Assembly (NCBI RefSeq): GCF_008271805.1
Contig: NZ_VSRY01000152.1
Coordinates: 186,001-250,000 of the forward strand
Direction of reading: 5' to 3'
Length of the DNA: 64,000 nucleotides
Source: Streptomyces sp. TRM49041
GTDB taxonomy: Bacteria > Actinomycetota > Actinomycetes > Streptomycetales > Streptomycetaceae
The number at the start of each line of letters is the position of its first letter. Within the stretch, counting starts at the first letter, position 1. The position numbers and the translations under genes are program-made. The notes under the pieces were generated by a model. It was given only the letters and a program-made list of their open reading frames with translations, ran no database searches and was not told the DNA's origin. This document shows positions 61,373-64,000 of the stretch, piece by piece.

Positions 61373-62247
61373 CGGCGGTGATCCTGTTCAGCTGTGTGCG
61401 TGATCAGCTCTTTGAGGCCCGACTCGCGGGACTCCGCGGTGGCGCCGTAGTCGAAGCTGTGCGTGAACTCGGCACGGAGAAAGGTGTTGCGCATCCAGAC
61501 AGCGCAGTAGTGCCCGGGCATTATGCAAGGCTCCAGTTCACAGTGGACCCGGCGCACCTGCTCGGCCGCCACGCCCTCAGCGGCGATGCGCTGCCAGATC
61601 AGCTCCTCGGGGTGCAGTCTGCCCGGACCGGTCGCCTCGGTGACGATCTGCTTCTGCCCCGAGCCGTCGACGTACTCGAATGCCGCAGAAAATGGGAAGT
61701 TGAGGGTGTGACGCACGTCGTCTAGCACCCGCGGCCACCAGCTCTCCCGCTCGGCGAACGCTGCCGCGTCCACCCGTCGCACCTCGGCGTACACCTCCCG
61801 AAAGGCCGCGGCCGCCTCTGCCAGACTCCGCGACAGGGCGATCGCGGGTACCGCCCTGTCCAGCGCCGCCATCGCCGCGTTGAACGCCGACACGTCAGAA
61901 CTGACGAACATGTCCGGCTCGTCTGCCTCCAGCATCACTGCCTGCACAGCGCCGTCAGGCCGTACGCATATGTGGGCCAGCCCGTCACCGCCGATCCGCA
62001 GCCAATTCGACAACTCGGCAGGCGGACGCGGCAACCCATGGTGCGCCGTGTACACGCCGAGCTGAGTAGCGTCATTCTGGTCGGCGGCTGAGAAGTACGG
62101 AGCGACCAGCAGCGGCACGCCCACCCGTTCCACGTCGTGACGCGCCGCCTCGGGCAGCTGCGTCCCATGGGTGCCGGAAAGCCCGAATCGTCGCATTCCC
62201 TGCTTGCCGAAGTGGGCGGTGGCCGAGTCCGGCGACGGCGATGACAT
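61369..62247 (-). CDS. SUKH-4-like domain fused to a deaminase-like domain
   Basis: A 292-residue protein. Residues 1-165 resemble SUKH-4 immunity proteins: FGLSGTHGTQLPEAARHDVE, LGVYTAHHGLPRPPAELSNW, LRIGGDGLAHICVRPDGAVQ. The C-terminal part shows the same zinc-site spacing as the toxin: H212-P-E214 (GRLHPEELIW), then C241 and C248 in ELEPCIMPGHYCAVW, and a following EFTHSFDYG that matches the toxin's EVTHSVSYD. An immunity-type and an effector-type domain are thus in one chain. It is the first gene of the operon with the NTPase. Confidence 0.75.
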   Translation of the reverse strand: MSSPSPDSATAHFGKQGMRRFGLSGTHGTQLPEAARHDVERVGVPLLVAPYFSAADQNDATQLGVYTAHHGLPRPPAELSNWLRIGGDGLAHICVRPDGAVQAVMLEADEPDMFVSSDVSAFNAAMAALDRAVPAIALSRSLAEAAAAFREVYAEVRRVDAAAFAERESWWPRVLDDVRHTLNFPFSAAFEYVDGSGQKQIVTEATGPGRLHPEELIWQRIAAEGVAAEQVRRVHCELEPCIMPGHYCAVWMRNTFLRAEFTHSFDYGATAESRESGLKELITHTAEQDHRR

Positions 62248-62447
62248 GGGTGCTACCTCACACAGCGGATGGTTGGTCTTCCACGACCTTAGCCCGCCTT
62301 CGTCGGGTCAGACCTTTACGGCTGGGGTTCGGCGAGATCGGCAGAGTATGAGCATGAGGCGGACGTACGGGATCTCGGACGATCACGAAACAGCGTCGCC
62401 TCCGGGTATTAGGCTCCGTCGCTTTCTTGACCCGCATGGAGGAGCCG

Positions 62448-64000
62448 ATGCGACGCTGGCGGAGCCTAATCATCGATACGTGGGGGGCGCTTGGGTACAA
62501 GCCGGCGTTCCAGAGGGCCTCGGAGGGCCGACTCTCAGGACTCCCAGGACACGCTGGCGCGTCCTGGGTGCCGGAGCCGGACCGCCGACGGCTGGCGGCA
62601 TACACGCTGCTCGCCGCGTACGACACGAACCAGGCGGCCGCTCTGCTTGGCGAGGACGGAGTGGACCGGCGCGAGTATGGGGATCCGGCGTTGATCGTCG
62701 ACCAGACGCTTACGCACCTCATCGGCGAGACACAGCAGATCGTTGTGAGCGAGGCGGACGACAATGAAACGGCGCGTGCGGCGGAGGCCCTACTCAGGGA
62801 GTGGGCGGAGCGCGAGCATCTGTGGATGCGGATGCAGCACGCCGAACGCAACGCTGTGCTGCTCGGCGACACTGTGTACCTCCTGGCGTGGTCGCGGACG
62901 AAGGGGCGCCCGGTCCTGAAGAGCATCGACCCGGGCTTCTACTTCCCCGTGTTGCCCGACGATGCCGTCGACGCGGACGAGTACCCGACGCGAGTCCATC
63001 TGGCGTGGGAGACACCGGCTGATCCGGCGTCGGGCCGCAAGGGCACGCTGCGTCGTGTCACGTACGAGCTCGGCCCGGTCGATGCCGACGCCGCCGAAAG
63101 CCGCGCGTATCCCTGGTCCACGCAGCCGGCCGACATCACTTGCTACCTGACGGACGCCGAGTGGGATCTGGAACACGTCGGCCGCGCGGGCGCCATCGAC
63201 GCGCTCTCGCCGGGCCGAGCCCGGTTCCGTACGAATGCGGACGGGGAAGTGCTCGACCGGCTCGACCTGCACATCGACTTCATCCCGATCATCCACGTAC
63301 CCAACACCATCAACGGTGCCGAGCACTTCGGCCAGTCGACCCTGCTGAAGGCCACCCAGCTCCTTGACGATCTCGGCGCTGCCGACACGGACAGTCAGCG
63401 TGCTTCGGCGACAACCGGGTCACCGATCATCGGCCTCTCCGGCGCCCGGCTGCCGGTCGACCGTGCTTCGGGCCGGCCACTGCCGGTACAGGTGGAGCCG
63501 GGGATGGTCTGGCCACTCGGGGAGACCGGCCAGCTCACCACGGTGGACACCTCCGCCCAGTTGTCCGAACTCCGCGCCTATGTGGAGGGACTACGCGACC
63601 GGCTGTCAGTGATCACCCGGCTTCCAGCCAGCGTGCTCGGCACCATGGACGCCTCGCAGGCGGCCTCCGGCTACGCAATGCAGCTGAGCTTCGGCCCGCT
63701 GGACGCCATGGTCCGCTCCATGCGGCTCGCGCGGGCGGCCAAGTATCCGCTGCTGCTGAAGATGGTGCTGCGCCTCTACCAGGCCGCCGGTGTGCTGCCG
63801 TCAGGGCAGCAGCCCCAGGCGTCCATCGCTTTCGGCTCCTATCTGCCGACCGATCAGGCCAGCGTCCTTGACCTGGTGGTCAAAGGTGTCACTGCCGGTG
63901 TCCTCTCCCTGGAGACGGGGGTGCGCATGCTCGTGGACGCCGGCTTCCCCATCGAGGATGCGGCAGAAGAGGTCGCCCGCATCTGGGAGCAGCGCGAGAC
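62448..64000 (+). CDS. Phage portal protein (3' end outside window)
   Basis: The frame is open from ATG 62448 (GGAGG 6 bases upstream; ATG 62436 also possible) through the last base, 517 codons so far. It starts MRRWRSLIIDTWGALGYKPA. Portal-type segments include LWMRMQHAERNAVLLGDTVY, DPGFYFPVLPDD, IPIIHVPNTINGAEHFGQST and LPASVLGTMDASQAASGYAM, as in SPP1-gp6-like portals that form the dodecameric DNA gate. It normally follows the large terminase gene directly. Preferred start rests on ribosome-site spacing. Confidence 0.88.
   Translation, partial: MRRWRSLIIDTWGALGYKPAFQRASEGRLSGLPGHAGASWVPEPDRRRLAAYTLLAAYDTNQAAALLGEDGVDRREYGDPALIVDQTLTHLIGETQQIVVSEADDNETARAAEALLREWAEREHLWMRMQHAERNAVLLGDTVYLLAWSRTKGRPVLKSIDPGFYFPVLPDDAVDADEYPTRVHLAWETPADPASGRKGTLRRVTYELGPVDADAAESRAYPWSTQPADITCYLTDAEWDLEHVGRAGAIDALSPGRARFRTNADGEVLDRLDLHIDFIPIIHVPNTINGAEHFGQSTLLKATQLLDDLGAADTDSQRASATTGSPIIGLSGARLPVDRASGRPLPVQVEPGMVWPLGETGQLTTVDTSAQLSELRAYVEGLRDRLSVITRLPASVLGTMDASQAASGYAMQLSFGPLDAMVRSMRLARAAKYPLLLKMVLRLYQAAGVLPSGQQPQASIAFGSYLPTDQASVLDLVVKGVTAGVLSLETGVRMLVDAGFPIEDAAEEVARIWEQRE

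Noticed and set aside
44002..64000. Right-hand attachment site (copy of the tRNA-Val 3' end)
   Set aside because: I looked for a second GGTTCGAAACCG-type segment and found none; the element most likely extends beyond the window.

Overview
The window is high-GC actinobacterial DNA, almost certainly Streptomyces. The evidence is the extreme third-position GC, GTG/TTG starts, strong AGGAGG-type ribosome sites, and a core gene order (fabF-acpP-fabH-fabD-fasR, an E1-type aceE, paired terD genes) that follows the S. coelicolor chromosome. No species can be named from the sequence alone.

Bases 1-43,900 are chromosomal core. In order they hold: the 3' part of a membrane-anchored low-complexity protein; a redox-stress group (MarR regulator, medium-chain oxidoreductase, Ohr); an EI24 membrane protein; a secreted C15-peptidase-like protein whose nucleophile Cys is Ser; a TetR regulator divergent from a PA14-containing GH3 beta-glucosidase; a frameshifted aldose-epimerase remnant; an SGNH lipoprotein; DUF3145; the fatty-acid synthesis operon fabD-fabH-acpP-fabF with its activator gene fasR; pirin, serine hydrolase, and a MerR-aldo/keto reductase pair; a two-component system next to a DUF1023 hydrolase-acyltransferase operon; a second DUF1023 hydrolase; an inhibitor-I36-type secreted protein; a potassium channel; aceE; DUF3052 and a peroxiredoxin. 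Next comes a tellurium-resistance-type (Ter) locus of about 12 kb: two terD, a TerC-like DUF475 gene, a terA-like gene, a third TerD-domain gene, and a three-gene translationally coupled operon (HpcH/HpaI lyase, PRTase-StiP fusion, HAD phosphatase). It ends with a zinc-ribbon protein and two membrane or coiled-coil proteins.

At 43,930 a tRNA-Val(TAC) marks the left end of an integrated element that runs past the right edge. A tyrosine integrase points at the tRNA. It is followed by two paralogous excisionase-like HTH genes, a serine-recombinase fragment with no catalytic domain, a ParB-like protein, several unknown small genes under a duplicated promoter, a tRNA-like gene, a two-domain putative DNA-modification protein with a ParB-like partner, and a tightly coupled packaging operon (small proteins, VRR-NUC nuclease, small and large terminase, portal). 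This looks like a prophage.

The most interesting part is 57.4-62.3 kb, a cassette of four genes on the opposite strand inserted between the large terminase and portal genes. It encodes a large WXG-like toxin ending in a nucleic-acid-deaminase-like domain (H-x-E ... PC-x6-C) with a SUKH-4-type immunity gene, plus a second SUKH-4-like protein that itself ends in the same kind of deaminase domain and is translationally coupled to a P-loop NTPase with a WD40-like propeller. It is probably a cargo toxin-immunity or defence module carried by the prophage.
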